NCBI GenBank assembly: GCA_016271365.2
Contig: JADMNL010000028.1
Coordinates: forward strand, 54,330,001 to 54,394,000
Direction: 5' to 3'
Source of the DNA: Neoceratodus forsteri
Taxonomy: Eukaryota; Chordata; Ceratodontiformes; Ceratodontidae
DNA: 64,000 bases
Shown in pieces: positions 23,558 through 34,964 of this stretch. Within the stretch, counting starts at the first letter, position 1, and every line of letters begins with the position of its first letter. The notes below the pieces were generated by a model. The model saw only the letters and a list, made by a program, of their open reading frames with translations, ran no database searches and was not told where the DNA came from. The translations under genes were made by a program, and so were the position numbers.

Positions 23558-24599
23558 AACAGATGCTTTTTTCGGACAAATATGAGCCAACCATTCTCTG
23601 TGCTGCACGCAGTCCTGTTGTTGTCTCATCCTTCTGTTCTCCAGATTTATCGATGTCACAGATTCTCACTTGGGACAAGGCACCACCAAGTGGGTTATTG
23701 GCAACCAGTTTTGCCGACATCCCAGCTGGACCTACAGCCGTTTTACTGGATATAGCTAGTAATCCACAGTGACCTTCAGACTAGTTATGCTATGGTTGGC
23801 TGAACTTGGCACACGACTTCTGTGCCCCATGTACCAGATGCACCAGTTGACCAGTGAGATTTGTAAGCTGTTCAGGCCCTCCCTCCAGTAAGGATGCAAT
23901 TCACGTTTGTAATGTGGGTACAGCAATGGACACATCAAGACTATGCTGCAGCTTCAACAAAGTCTGCCTCAGCACCAGCAGTAGTAGAATGGCTTGGCTT
24001 ATGGAGGCGGTGACACCACTCACTGCCTGTATGGCATGTTCAGAGGGCCTCAAAACTGATATCATGGAGTCCATGAGGTGCCACTGTCTTGCTGTCATAG
24101 ACATTGAGGCCCTGGAAGTGTCTCAGGTAATGTGTATGACTAGATATTCTGAGATGGCTTTGTACTGTTCATACAACCTCTCTGCCATGTGAAGAGCTGA
24201 GTTCCAGCATGTGACAACTTCAAGCTTGAAGCGGCTCTGAGGGAGGCTGTTTTGAATCTACAGCTGCCAAAGCTGGTCAAGGGCCTTTTCAAAGTGTGAA
24301 AAGTGTGCACAGATGAGGTGTGCAACTGTCAACATTTCTATAGTGTCAGGGTGCTGCAGAAACTCTTGGACCACAAAACCCACAGTGGGCCATGCATGGA
24401 ACACAAACAAAGCCACCATCAATGATATATTTCACCACACGTGAGCCATTGTCACTGGCTATAAAGCTAGCTTTCAGGGTCAGAGGGTTCAGCCACTCAT
24501 CAGTTTTGGTCAGTAGCAAGTCCAGCATGTTTTCACCAGAGTGAGAACAGGCCACACTGCTCGTTGCATGCTGTCTAATTCCTAAAAGCTTGCTACCAT

Positions 24600-25150
24600 G
24601 ATAGAGTGCCTTCTACATGGATTTCCAATACCGCCAGCAAAGACAACCCCCAGTACCTGCTCCCAGTGTGTAGCCTGTGACATGGGCATCAGCAATCGGG
24701 CACTTACAATAATGGTTACTCAATCCCCGGTGCATGTCAAAGGGGCTATGGTAGGGTAGGGCAGCTGGATGGGTGGGTCGGTGAATGTAGTGACATGATG
24801 TCGCTATACGCATGTGCACAGGGGGAGTGAGCACATACAGTGAGGGGCAGGAGGGGATGTGAGGGGTGGTGAGGTGGTGGGTGGCTGTGCCAACACTGTG
24901 GTGTGATGGGTGGGTTAGCACTGTTGGTGGGCAGGGTACTGGGTTCGGTTCCAGGCACTGGTGTGTTTTTCTTGCTCCCGGCCCAAACTTTTTTTTTTTT
25001 AGTGTTTTTCATCACCCCCCGACATGCACCCCCTCGGAGTTGAGAATAATTAAGTAGGGGTGTGGGGGGTTGTGCGTGGCACAGCTTCGCACACAAAACA
25101 TTAATAAACTAAGTCTCTGGCACAGTTGTGCTGTGTGCCAGGTGTCAGAC
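24600..25150. other. Unplaced block inside the hAT element
   Basis: Between the DNGS block and the DMWT block the transposase homology disappears. The block has GTGGGTGGGT-rich sequence (24.77-24.93 kb) and a T10 run at ~24.99 kb. It may be a second insertion or decayed transposase; the type is not recognised. Confidence 0.35.
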
Positions 25151-26780
25151 TGCTGAAATAAATATTTGGCACTCTGACTTTACGATAACAGTGATCACCT
25201 TTAGACATTCGCCAGTATCACATCGAACCCAATCAATGTGTAGTAATACACATATATGAACTGCCTGCTGTTTTACTGCAAGTCCACATATCGATGCTTA
25301 GGTGCATAACTGGTGAGGAGGAATGCTGAAGGGCATGTCTTGCAGACACTGTCACAGTCCGGTATATCCCGGGAACAGCATGCTGGAAAAGTGCCCTTGA
25401 TGGGACTTTCCATGTGGGACAGGTGTGTGCTGCTAAATGCTAGAATCCAGAATTCTTGACAAAGGAGAAGGGCAAAAGGTCAACTGCCAGCATTCCCACT
25501 ACAGCAGCATTCAGGTCACATGACTAGGTGGGTATCTCATGTTCTGAGTGAACAGACTCTTCAACGTGGGCTGAGTTGTTATCCGTTTGCACATGGTTCG
25601 CCAAATGGCTGTGCTCTGTGAATGGCCTTGGGTGGGATGCTTTTGCCATGTGATGAAGAGGGTGCACAGGTGACACTGACAAGTCCACAATGTTGTTTTA
25701 CCTGTTTTAAGCACAGGGGTTGATGTTGGACTAGAAATACTGCTGCATAGACCACCACCGAACTGCTACTCTGACCACCACTTCACCACAATTCAAAATC
25801 CTCCTCTTCATGCCTGTTGTAACCCTCAGCTGTTATTTCACCACTACTATAGGCATGGCTACTAGTTGGGCTACTTACAGTCACGGAAGGGGATACCATG
25901 CTAAATGAGGTGGATGAGGGTGAACGCCCACCTCTGGTGTCGAGTCCACACTGCCATATACCTGTTCTTCAAATGTATATGCTGGCCCCAGTGCTCAGAT
26001 GACTACTCTTTTATCAGATCTGATACATGCTTGGCAAATCTGGCAGATTGCCACAGCTTCATCACTTGGATCTTGTACAAAATCAATCCCAAACAAGGGG
26101 TTTGGATCCCTAATTTGGTTTTCACAGGTCCCTGATGCTGCAGATTGGACTCCAGATTTTTAGACAATGACATGGGGGGTGTATTACATGAGTTCTGTTG
26201 CTGGTCACACTTGGGCTGTACTTGCCAATCACTATCTATGATGACTACTACTGGGTCATCATCATCAACAGAAACTGCCACATCACAACTCTGAAGAAGG
26301 GCAGATTTAACACCGACAGACTGAGACTGTTTACACACAGTCGCTTTTAACTTTTTTCTCTGGTCCCCAACTGGGGTCACTAAAGTCATCATCATATTCC
26401 TCATCCGCATCCACAATGTCAGCTTGGATGCTGTCCTGTGGAGAACAAGTACCAACCACAGCATCACTGTGATCCTACAATATTTGTTCTGCAACATTGG
26501 AAGGGTTGGATGGCACGGGCATGACCTCATCAAGAGCGCCGGAAACATGAGAGTGCGACGACTCTTCGTCAGCATCAGAATCCTGTTCAACCAATGAGGG
26601 GACGGGGATGGCGACATCGGGGAGTGTGACATCTACTACAGTCTGACTCATGGACATGGCTTTACACTCCACAATATTTGGGAAACCAGTTAACTTGTTG
26701 TCACGCATTGAAATTGGGGCAATACTCATGCTATCAGCCACTTCACTACCACCAGCGGGACAACAGCATTGCCCTACCAT

Positions 26781-27461
26781 GATTAAAGCTACTGACTGCG
26801 CTGTGAAAAACAGAGAAATCCTTTAACTGGCCTCAACTATGCACTTCTGCTGCGCAATACTACTCCCACGTACACTCTTGCCAGCAGTGCCATGGCCAGA
26901 AACAATCTTTGCATGCAAGTCTCTTTGCATGCATTTATTTGGGATTACACAGACAATTCACAACAAATTGAGATTTCTGAAATTTGAGGTGAATAGGAAG
27001 CCAAAAAACTAAAACTGTGGCTTATAGATGCAGACTGCAGGCACTAAACAGATGCAAACACACAGACGCAGATTGCACACTGTAAAGAGATGCACCGCTC
27101 GAGCTAAAAACAACAACCAGTGGTCACACAAATCCCCAGCTGGAAAAATAAATGATACCTTTTGTGGGTTGGGGGCACTGCAGTAGTGGTCCACTAGCTA
27201 GATAGAAGGAAGCAGTAAAAAATACCAAAGGTGGATAACCGATTCACAGTGCTGCAATTACTGTGTGGCACAATAAAATGTGTCTGACTTGATGGCACGC
27301 ATCACACACACACTACACTACAGGTAATGCACAGAACATTTAACAGTGCAGTACACTATATAACCAAATCTTTTAAACAGAATGAAAATATGGACTGTAT
27401 CACAACAAACATAAAACAATTATCAAAAATTCCTTCAAGTATTACTGTGTACATAAACACA
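26781..27461. other. Unassigned DNA
   Basis: Upstream flank of the hAT element and left flank of LTR-like copy B. AC-rich short runs near 27,050 and 27,300. No gene recognised. Confidence 0.5.
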
Positions 27462-29360
27462 TGTAACCCCTAGGTAGCACTATCCCAAGGGCTACTACCC
27501 CTGCCTGCTTAGCTAGTAGCAGGTTAAAGGGCCTGAGTTCTGAAATGGGTGCCTCCACCAGGAGGTCAGGGTTGGTAGTGGTCAAGCTAGACTGGGCACA
27601 GTCCTCCGGGACACTGTAAACCCCAACTCTTTCCCTGCTAGTGGCCAAAACAGTACACAATAATTACTGTCAAATACCCCTGATATACCTTACAAGTACC
27701 CACACTGTTTGCACTTACCACCAGGGCTGGTTCCTCTGGTACAACCCTGGGGACCCCCTATAAAACAAGGTTAGACAGAGTAAATAACAACATTACTGTA
27801 CTTTGAGCACAAACTGGGACCACAGTCAAGTTAAATACAAAAAGAGTTAGATCTGATTTATTTAAGGGATTGGAACAAGGAAAGGCGTAATCAGGTTGAT
27901 TTGCTTAAAGTGCCTACCAATCAAACAGTTATGCATGGACTTCAGAGTCCCTAAACAGTCACGCACTCTGGGTACCCAGGTGGAAAAGAGGTGGGCTAGC
28001 CAGGATCATTGCCCGGGGTAGGCTGGTGTCACAGCTGGTTGGGCCCTGTGATGGAAGAAAACAACATACACAATATGCACTATTTGTAATCCAGAGCCGG
28101 AGGGCTCAGTTAGTGAAAAGAAAAACAACAAGACAATCAGATGACACCCTTAGATTAAGCTGTTGTTGTTGGGAGCTACCCTGGTGGTTTACTCACAATA
28201 CCCAAAACTGGACACAGGCTGGATGAAAATCGAGACTGCAGGTGGCTGATCTGGAGTGTCAGGAGAAGTAGGGTCCACATGATTCGCCAAGGCATCATTC
28301 CTGTTCAAGCATGGAGCAGGGGGCTGATCCCCAGGCAGGTCTCTCGTCGATTGCTTTCTCTGTACGGTGGGTAATCTGGCAAGGCCAACGTGGCAAGGCT
28401 CAGCCACATGGAGATAACCATGGATTCATTCCGGTTGGCTGGATACAACTTCCAGCAATCAGAACACAGTTCACATAGTGGGGAACCAAAACACGACCCA
28501 CTACAAATACACAACACATTTATATGTAAGAAATTCTACAGTACCAGGCAAGTCGCTCTCTGGTCCCAGTTGCACAGTCTCTGCACCAACTGGGAGTTCA
28601 GAGGTGGCTGGAATTCCTGACAGGCTGATTTCATTCAGCAAAATCTTCGGTCTTCCTCAGGTATGAACCTGGTCACAAGTCAGTGGCTTTATTCGTTCTC
28701 ACTTATCGGATTTAGTCTGAAATGACTCCTTTTTTCCTCACAGGAGAGCAGGCAGACATGGAGGCCAAAACTTAGGCCATTCCACTGTTCTCCCATGTGA
28801 AACTATGCAGACGGCTGCTCGACTGTCTCGAGCTGTTTCTTCTTCAGCTTCTAACTTAGATCTGCCCCAGACAGCAGGCAGATTGGGAATTTCCCCCAGA
28901 TCCAACAGGTTCGGTTGGCTACCTCATCTGTCAGTCACAACAAGGCTCCCCCTCCAGGTCCAAAAAGGTGCCAACAACCCAAAACTACAATTTCCACAGG
29001 TTATTACTCCATACAGCCCCTGTCTGCAGGCTCCATTTTAGAGTTCCAAAGTACTGATTGGCCCAATTCAGCAGTTCAGGACCAAGATGGTAGAGATAGT
29101 CAGAAAAATCTTTGCTGCACGGAAGGCAGGTTAGAACAAACTACAATATTATCAATACACTAAAAGATAATCAGTAAGCACACATCTTCTAACAGAGCTC
29201 CCTCTGTGCAATTAGCAATGGCAGAAATGGAGTGATTATCAGGCAGCCCGGGCAGGACTCGAGCATGGAAACACTCAGCCCCCTCACAGTTCAACTATAA
29301 TGGCATCCAGGCAGCTCTTAAGGGGACAGTACACAGAGGCTTTACAGATACACTCTAGTA
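27462..29360 (-). mobile_element. LTR-like unit, copy B (inverted relative to copy A)
   Basis: The plus-strand left edge TGTAACCCCTAGG is the complement of copy A's right end. Collinear homology on the minus strand runs through GGGGGTCC, AATAAA (27857-27862 as TTTATT), CTGGGTACCCAGAGTGCGTGAC, and a far end with GTACTGTCCCCTTAAGAGCTG at about 29.3 kb. The distance from AATAAA to the right end is 395 bases against 393 in copy A. The far end lacks the TGTAAC terminus; homology fades at about 29.36 kb, just before a CR1 fragment. No protein is encoded. Confidence 0.6.
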
Positions 29361-29394
29361 TTACCATTCACCCACCTCTATAGATGGGGAGCTG

Positions 29395-29685
29395 AATAGA
29401 CATGATAAAAACTTTCAAGTACCTCAGGGGAATCAACAAAGCTCAAGAGGGTAGCATCTTTCAGAAAAAGAGATGTGCAAGAACAAGGGGCACTATCTGA
29501 AGACAGAAGGGGGGATGGCTCAGAGGTGATGTGAGGAAGTACTTTTTCATGGAGAAGGGTGTGGAAACATGGAACGGCCTTCCTGAGGAGATTGTTGGGT
29601 CAACTACAGTGGTGGCATTCAAGACTGCATGGGACAGGCACAAGACAGTTCTAGTGGGGGTGTAAGAGAATGCAAACTTTTGGTT
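29395..29685 (+). mobile_element. CR1 LINE 3' fragment
   Basis: The plus strand reads DMIKTFKYLRGINKAQEGSI and then GEGCGNMERPS-type sequence in shifted frames. These are the same C-terminal blocks as in the full CR1 (GDMIRTFKYLKGINRAKEGS). 5'-truncated, about 290 bases, ending before the SINE at 29.69 kb. Confidence 0.8.
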
Positions 29686-29689
29686 AACT

Positions 29690-29965
29690 TGGATCTGCAG
29701 CTTTCTTTTGTATTTTTATTACCAGGCGTGGCACATGAAGCTAAAAGCTTGTTTACATTGCAACCTGAGAGCACAAGGAAGTTAAGTGTGCCCTCCTGGT
29801 GAAACTCTTGAGTGAATGAATGAATGGATGAATGAATGAATGAATGAATGAATAAGTGACTTGCTCAGTGTCACACAGTATGCAGTGGGGGCTGTGGGAT
29901 TCAAACCCAGGTCTCCAAGTTAGAAGCTCAGATCCTTAAATCACTGTGCTATACTGCTTCCTAAA
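29690..29965 (-). repeat. MIR-like tRNA-derived SINE with internal GAAT expansion
   Basis: On the minus strand a tRNA-like head (AGTATAGCACAGTGATTTAAGG, then B-box GGGTTTGAATCCC) is followed by core sequence GTGTGACACTGAGCAAGTCAC. The second copy at 57.54-57.75 kb has the same order. Here the core is split at GAAGTTAAGTG / GTGACTTGCTC by ~70 bases containing a (GAAT)n run at about 29811-29857. RNA polymerase III A and B boxes would have driven it; no activity is implied. Confidence 0.8.
29811..29857 (+). repeat. (GAAT)n microsatellite inside the SINE
   Basis: About eleven GAAT units, one changed to GGAT, lying within the SINE core. It probably arose after insertion. Confidence 0.9.
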
Positions 29966-30039
29966 AGCTTATCCATTGGGTAGGAAATGAACAAACTGGG
30001 TGGGATAAGCGGTCCTCATCTGCTGTCAAAGTCTATGGG

Positions 30040-30400
30040 CCCGATTCCAGAAGGTGGGCACAGAGCTTGCAACAAGTCCTGCGTCTGCTACAAGGTTTGC
30101 CACAACTGCGCCAAAGCCTTCTGATGCAACTCTGTGCTATTCCACAAAGGCTGGTGCATTTGCAACACTTTTCCTGCTTTATGGCAGCTTGCACCAAAAG
30201 TTTGGTGCAGGTCCCGTAATAAAGGTACCCCCCATGGATGCAAAGTTAGACCAGCAGGAAGCTGGTCTAACATTGCAGTGTTGGGGCCATGCAACATTAG
30301 CTTCTGAAACAGCATTTTTAACACAAGTCTGCACTTGTGTCAAACACCCTGCCGCAAGTCCCCTGTGGCAATTGCAACCATTTGGAATTAGGCCACATGT
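30040..30400 (+). repeat. Foldback-like repeat, copy 1 (MITE candidate)
   Basis: It begins GGGCCCGATTCCAGAA and ends near TTTGGAATTAGGCC, whose complement GGCCTAATTCCAAA is a loose match, giving ~14-bp inverted ends. An inner GTGTCAAACACCC motif and CTATTCCACAAAG are shared with the repeat at 36.25 kb. No coding capacity; a DNA-transposon MITE is possible. Confidence 0.5.
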
Positions 30401-30642
30401 GTCTATGTTTTCTCCCGCATCTGACTATCCCTAGTGCTCAACAGCGCCTATACAATTCTGATGTTAGAGGGGACAGTCAAAAGTCTGAGATCCCGGAGCC
30501 TGGTGAGAGAGTAGTGACTGATCACCAACCTTCTCAGTCAGCACATCCCAACTATTTGTGAAAACTAAGTTCAGCTTCAGAACATACAGCAAGCACTCCA
30601 CCCACTCACACACCACTCACCCAGTACCACAGAACATAGAAG

Positions 30643-31028
30643 TGAACAAAGATTTTGACAACACAAATGGTGAATTACATAATTTGGAACACCATATCTC
30701 CGTGCTTGCACATCCAACTAAAGTGAAACTAACAACTTCATGAGAATTTTACTTCATGATGGGGCACGCCAAATGTCAAGCGGATCATCCAAACTGTTTC
30801 AAAGTTATTCCGTTTAACATCAAAGTGAAGAAAGGATTTGACAAAAAATGGTGATATATACATTTCGGGACTGCATTTCTTCAGACATGCACACCCAATC
30901 ACACTGAAACTTGCCACATCTAGAGATCATCTCCTTTTGAGGGAACATGCTAGATTTCATGCACATTTCAAGAAAATCTGCAAAGTTATTAGAGCACATT
31001 GTTATAAAGGTTTCAGGAATTCTTAAGT
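30643..31028 (+). repeat. ~187-bp tandem dimer
   Basis: GTGAACAAAGATTTTGACAA (30643) and GTGAAGAAAGGATTTGACAA (~30828) begin two units. Both contain ATGGTGA, GCACRYCCAA, TGAAACT and CAAAGTTATT at matching places. A third relative lies at 56893-57090. This may be a satellite or part of an element; not identified. Confidence 0.75.
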
Positions 31029-31207
31029 GTGATTTGTCCCTTGTCGTAATCTCCATATTAATGTACCTGTGCAGCTTTATTACTAGTGCATGATTTCTGC
31101 TCTGAATATTTTTTTTTTTTTTATGAATTCCTTTGTTAGAATTTGGGACTGCATTCGTGTTTGCCCATATACGCAGTAGCCAGCGTTCTGTGGAACCCAA
31201 AATAAAT
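31029..31207. other. Spacer between the 187-bp dimer and composite copy 2
   Basis: AT-rich, with a T14 run near 31,110. Nothing recognised. Confidence 0.5.
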
Positions 31208-31229
31208 AAGCCTTTGTCAATGCCGAATG

Positions 31230-31850
31230 TTGATTGCTTTGCTCCATTGAGCTCACTCCCCCTCTGGCTGTCACTAGTTCTGTTTCTGTTGTTGCTGCAG
31301 GCTGCGCTTTTGTACTGGGCTTCTGTCTACGTTGGCAACTTTTGTCTGCCCACAAAGAAATCCACAGCTATCCCAACATAGCTCCGTTGAGGTCGCTCAG
31401 TCTCCCTCTCTCACACGCTCATTCTGTTTCTCCTGGCGCTACAGGCTACCCTTTTGTACTGGGCTCCTGCCTCTGTTGGCGTCTTTGTCTGCCCACAAAG
31501 AAATCTGAAGCAGTCCCAGCAAAACTCCGTTCGGCTCGCTCACTCACCCTCTCTCACTCACTCATTCTGTTTCTGCTGGTGCTGCAGGCTGCCCTTTTAT
31601 ATTGGGCTCCTGCCTGCATTGCTGCCTTTTTCTGCCCAGAAAGAAATCTGCAGCAATCCCAACAGAGCTCCGTTGAGGTCACTCACTCCCTCTTCCTCAC
31701 CTACTCATTCTATTTCTCCCGGCACTGCAGGCTGCCCTTTTGTACTGAGCTCCTGCTTTGGGGTGTTTTTCTGCCCTCAAAGAAATCTGCAGCAGTCCCG
31801 ACAGAGGTCAGTTGAGCTCTGTCACTCCCCCCCCCACTCACTCAATCCTA
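31230..31850 (+). repeat. 143-bp tandem array (array A) in copy 2
   Basis: GCTGC/GCTAC unit anchors at 31301, 31445, 31588 and 31731 (spacings 144, 143, 143). Each unit carries CTGCAGGCTGC, TACTGGGCTCCTGCCT, CCCACAAAGAAATC and the CACTCACTC run. Lack of stops gives long open frames that are not genes. Confidence 0.95.
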
Positions 31851-31854
31851 ATCT

Positions 31855-32500
31855 GTCCCAAACACTGATTTCCGACAGCGACTGTGGTATTCTATGGCAG
31901 GAGTGCAAAAACATATTTAGGCTAGGATGTGAAAAATGTTCCTAAGGAGGTGTGAAAAAATGCCAGTGTTGAAAATGTGACGTGAAAATATTACAGATTT
32001 GCAAAATTACAAGGGTGCATGGAAACAGTTCAACGCACGCTTGTAACATAGTCATTTTATGGAGTTTCATCACCAAAATTTCAACATAGGGATTTTAGGA
32101 CCTCTGCTCATGAACAGTGTCACTGTCATTTTATTAATCTGTCCCAAACACTGATTTCCCACAGCATCCGCTTATTCTGCACGAAAGTGCAAAAGCGTTT
32201 CAGCCAGGATGTCAAAAATGACAGCTGTACTGTTCACAAGGAGGTGTGAAAAATGCCAATGTTGCAAATCTGGCATGACAATATTGCACATTCACAAAGT
32301 TATGAGCGTGTGTAGCAACTGCACAATGCATGCTCATAAAACAATCATTGTTGGATTTTCCACCAAATTTGGAACATACTGTAGGCTGTTTGAGAGACCA
32401 CCTCATGAACACTGGCACTGTTGTTTCATTAATCAGTACCGAAAGGTGATTCCACACAGTGACCACAAAATCACCTTTCGTGGCCAAATAACACCGTGAC
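31855..32500 (+). repeat. ~297-bp array B, short form, in copy 2
   Basis: CATGAACAGT-type anchors at 32110 and 32404 (spacing 294), preceded by a partial unit starting at CTGTCCCAAACACTGATTTCC (~31.85 kb). The last unit is the diverged terminal type also seen in copies 1 and 3. Confidence 0.88.
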
Positions 32501-32965
32501 AGTGGCAGAATTCATGAGAAGGGATCCCAAAAACCCCATGTTAAAAATTTGGTGTCAAAATTACAAAAAATGCCTGAGATATGCACCAAAGTTGAAAAAA
32601 CCCTATTTATGCCATTATACAGCTTACCGGCATTTCCTCATTTTGCGGTCATGTTCACAAACAATATCACACTAACGAGGTTCTGCCCAGCAATGACGGT
32701 CGCTTCCTCATTGCAACAGAATAACTTACACTGCAATGATGAGGCAGCTCCTGATTGCAGCGGCTGAAACCTTACAAGGTTGTGGGATGCTGACTGAACT
32801 AGTGTAAGCAGCAGTGTGCCACCCCATTGGGAAAAGCGGGCCAAGCCTCCAAAGTCTGTGGGGGCATTGGCCACAACAGTGCCGCACCTCCACAACCTGC
32901 TTCTGGAGCAAGCTGCTGCAATATGTTTCTTGCGCATGCACGCAATCAACATAAAAAAAAAACAG

Positions 32966-33631
32966 TGAATGGATCATTAACTGTCTCAAAGCCATTCATT
33001 TCTCCTATTTGCATCTCTGTTTTGTGTTTTTTTTGTTTCTTTTTAAATGTGCAATTAAACTACTGGGCACACAACATCTGTAATCATCTGCTAGCTGTGA
33101 CACTGGATGAGTTTAAAACCGGCAGTAAAGTTGTGTGTAAGAAGGAAAAAAAGCACACACACACACACACTGAAACCACACACAATGTCATGGAGAACAC
33201 ACTGTAGCACAAAGTAATAAAACAAAGCAGCAAATGTAAAGCCTTGCCCAGCTGAACTACAATAAAATGCCAGACTGCTTCCGACATTATGTGCCACTCC
33301 CCGAACTGCAGTTTGTCTGTGGTGGACACAGACCATATGTAAATAGCTTACTTCGTTCAAGAACCAGAACATTTCCTGCCTCCTAAATCCTCTGCTTTAT
33401 TTTGATTTAAACGTTACTAAAGTAATCCATTATCAGAACGTTAATTAATTTGGTTGGGGGGTTAAGTGATTCTCCCAGAAAATCATTAATTGTATTTCTG
33501 CCATACACTTCTTATTTTACTCACCTTCCACTGCTCCTGCTTGATAATCAACAGTGTTAGTACCTTAAATGCACTAAAAGTTCTGTCTGCTTTATCATGC
33601 AGCCATTCTTATGGAGTAATCCTGCACCTTT
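32966..33631. other. Unassigned spacer between composite copies 2 and 4
   Basis: Contains a short (CA)n at ~33155-33172 and AT-rich sequence. No gene or element recognised. Confidence 0.5.
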
Positions 33632-33924
33632 TTTAGCCATTTTATGTTGCTTGCGCATGTGCAAGAAACATAGTGCCATCATCAGAGATTTAGGAGGTGT
33701 CACCTCCTCCTCCTCAATTCAGTCAGTGTGCTGTGGTAGCGGCTCCTGTAAAGCCAATGCATTTGGAGCTGTCTATGACATGCTCCAAAATGCAGTGTGA
33801 TTGAAGGAGCTATGCTTCAGTGACCACCGATAAGATATCGGCTGCTCACCGCCCAGCTCCCCAACAGACCTGTATGAGCATGCGTGCCCTGCATGCACTG
33901 TATGGCCGATGGGGTGCCCAGTCC

Positions 33925-34180
33925 CCGTCGGCTGAGCTCATCCCCCCAGTAGTAGGTGCCATGCTGGGAGCCCACCCCAGTGTGGCAAGCAGTCCTTTGG
34001 CCGACGGGTGCCTAACCTCCCGGCTGAACGCCCTCCGTCCTTGTGCCATTCTGGGAGCCCACCCCAGTGTGGCAACAAATGCCATGGGCTGAGAGGGTGC
34101 CCAATCCTCGTCGGCTGAATGCCCCCAATGTCCTTGTGCCATGCTAGGAGTCCACCCAAGCGTGGCAAGCGTCCCATAGC
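33925..34180 (-). repeat. ~90-bp tandem units in the 3' block of copy 4
   Basis: On the minus strand, ACTCCTAGCATGGCACAAGGAC, GCTCCCAGAATGGCACAAGGAC and GCTCCCAGCATGGCACCTAC recur roughly every 90 bases. Each is linked to a GACGGGGATTGGGCACCC-type motif. Related units are in copies 1 (7.92-8.12 kb), 3 (40.56-40.81 kb) and 5 (59.38-59.65 kb). Confidence 0.7.
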
Positions 34181-34297
34181 GTCTTTTTTAAGCATACCTT
34201 AAAACAAAAGCGGTTCGGCGCATCTCCCGACAACCCCAAAACCCCACCCACCCACCGCGCACCCAGCCTCCCTCACACACCCTCACCCCATACTTAC

Positions 34298-34364
34298 CTC
34301 TGACTCCGCGCGATGATCTTCGGTGGACGGGAACACGTCTGCACTCTTCAAAGCCGACCGTGAA
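34298..34364 (-). other. Exon-like island between splice-type signals (copy 4)
   Basis: 67 nt between GCATTTCCTCAG and GTAAGTATG on the minus strand. Frame FTVGFEECRRVP, then lost by a short indel relative to copies 1 and 5. See the entry at 7708. Confidence 0.4.
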
Positions 34365-34499
34365 CTGAGGAAATGCTGGTAAGCTGTATAATGGGCTAGA
34401 TAGGGGTTTCAACTTTGTTGCATATCTCAGGCATTTTGGGATTTTGCAAATTTGCAACATGAGGTTTGGGACCTTCTCATGATAAAGTCACTGTCATGT

Positions 34500-34962
34500 G
34501 TTATTCGGCCTCAAGGTTGATTTCGTGCAGTGACTGTGCAGTGACTGCGAAATCATCTTTCAGGCCTGAATACCACCATGACAGTGACATCATTCATGAG
34601 AAGGGGTCCCAAACCCCATGTTGAAAATTTGATGAATAAATTCCTAAAAATGACTGTTTTACGAGTGTGCATTGCGCAGTTCCAACGCACGCTCGTAAGG
34701 TCGCGAATTTTCAATATTTTCACTCTAGATTTCCAACATTGCCATTTTATCACATCTTCTTATGAGTAGTACAGCTACCATTTTCCACATCTCACCCAAA
34801 ATGTGTTTCTGCCCATGTAGCGCACAATGGCGCAGTCGGTGTGCGAAATCAATGTACGGGACAAATTAAGAAAATCACAGTGACACTGTTCATGAGCAGA
34901 GGTCTTAAAATGGCTATGTTGAAAATTTGGTGAAAAAATTCCCTTCACATGTTCTGCAATAT
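34500..34962 (-). repeat. ~297-bp array B remnant in copy 4
   Basis: Minus-strand units with CATGAACAGTGTCACTGTGA, TCGCACACCGACTGCGCC and GAGCGTGCGTTGG, closest in sequence to the array of copy 1 (shared TGCGCTACATG). Confidence 0.85.
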
Positions 34963-34964
34963 TA

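Larger units (their letters stand above)
22230..26780 (-). mobile_element. hAT-superfamily (Ac/ZBED type) DNA transposon, decayed
   Basis: Transposase blocks run in correct order on the minus strand from ~26.8 to ~22.48 kb, interrupted by an L2 LINE fragment (22.71-23.56 kb, plus strand) and by unrelated sequence at about 24.6-25.1 kb. I did not find the short terminal inverted repeats or the 8-bp target duplication expected of hAT, so the outer limits are approximate. Cut-and-paste mobility is long lost. Confidence 0.8.
22480..26780 (-). pseudogene. hAT/ZBED transposase pseudogene
   Basis: Blocks on the minus strand: an acidic N-terminal region (26.5-26.7 kb, SDADEESSHSH); a BED-finger half FVQDPSDEAVAICQICQACI (~26.05 kb) with His-containing HLKNRYMAVWTRHQ nearby in another frame; VVGMLAVDLLPFSFVKNSGF (~25.45 kb); LSIDMWTCSKTAGSSYM (~25.27 kb, DxWT with the catalytic Asp); FIASDNGSRVVKYI (~24.46 kb, the DNGS Asp box); VVTCWNSALHMAERLYEQ (~24.2 kb, family RWNS); SMISVLRPSEHAIQ and ASISQAILLL (~24.0-24.07 kb). 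The C-terminal dimerisation region reads SVSQKYLTSPPSSVSVKRV and LSLTNVSMLRFIKI (22.5-22.65 kb). Stops, frameshifts and two insertions break it, so a domesticated ZBED gene is excluded. Confidence 0.85.
31208..32965 (+). mobile_element. Composite array-bearing element, copy 2
   Basis: Left end AAGCCTTTGTCAATGCCGAATGTTGATTGC and right end TTTCTTGCGCATGCACGCAATCAACATAAAA, with inverted ATGTTGATTGC / GCAATCAACAT. Module order is a 143-bp array (four units), a short 297-bp array, the conserved CCTGAGATATGCA...CAGCTTACCGGCATTTCCTCA block, then a 3' block with GCAATGATGAGGCRGC and GGGGGCATTGGCCACAACAG shared with copy 3. The exon-like island and G-rich stretch are deleted; the breakpoint follows GCATTTCCTCA. 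No protein. Confidence 0.75.

Noticed and set aside
22480..26780. A domesticated ZBED host gene
   Set aside because: The frame is broken by many stops, an L2 insertion and other sequence; no intact exon structure remains.
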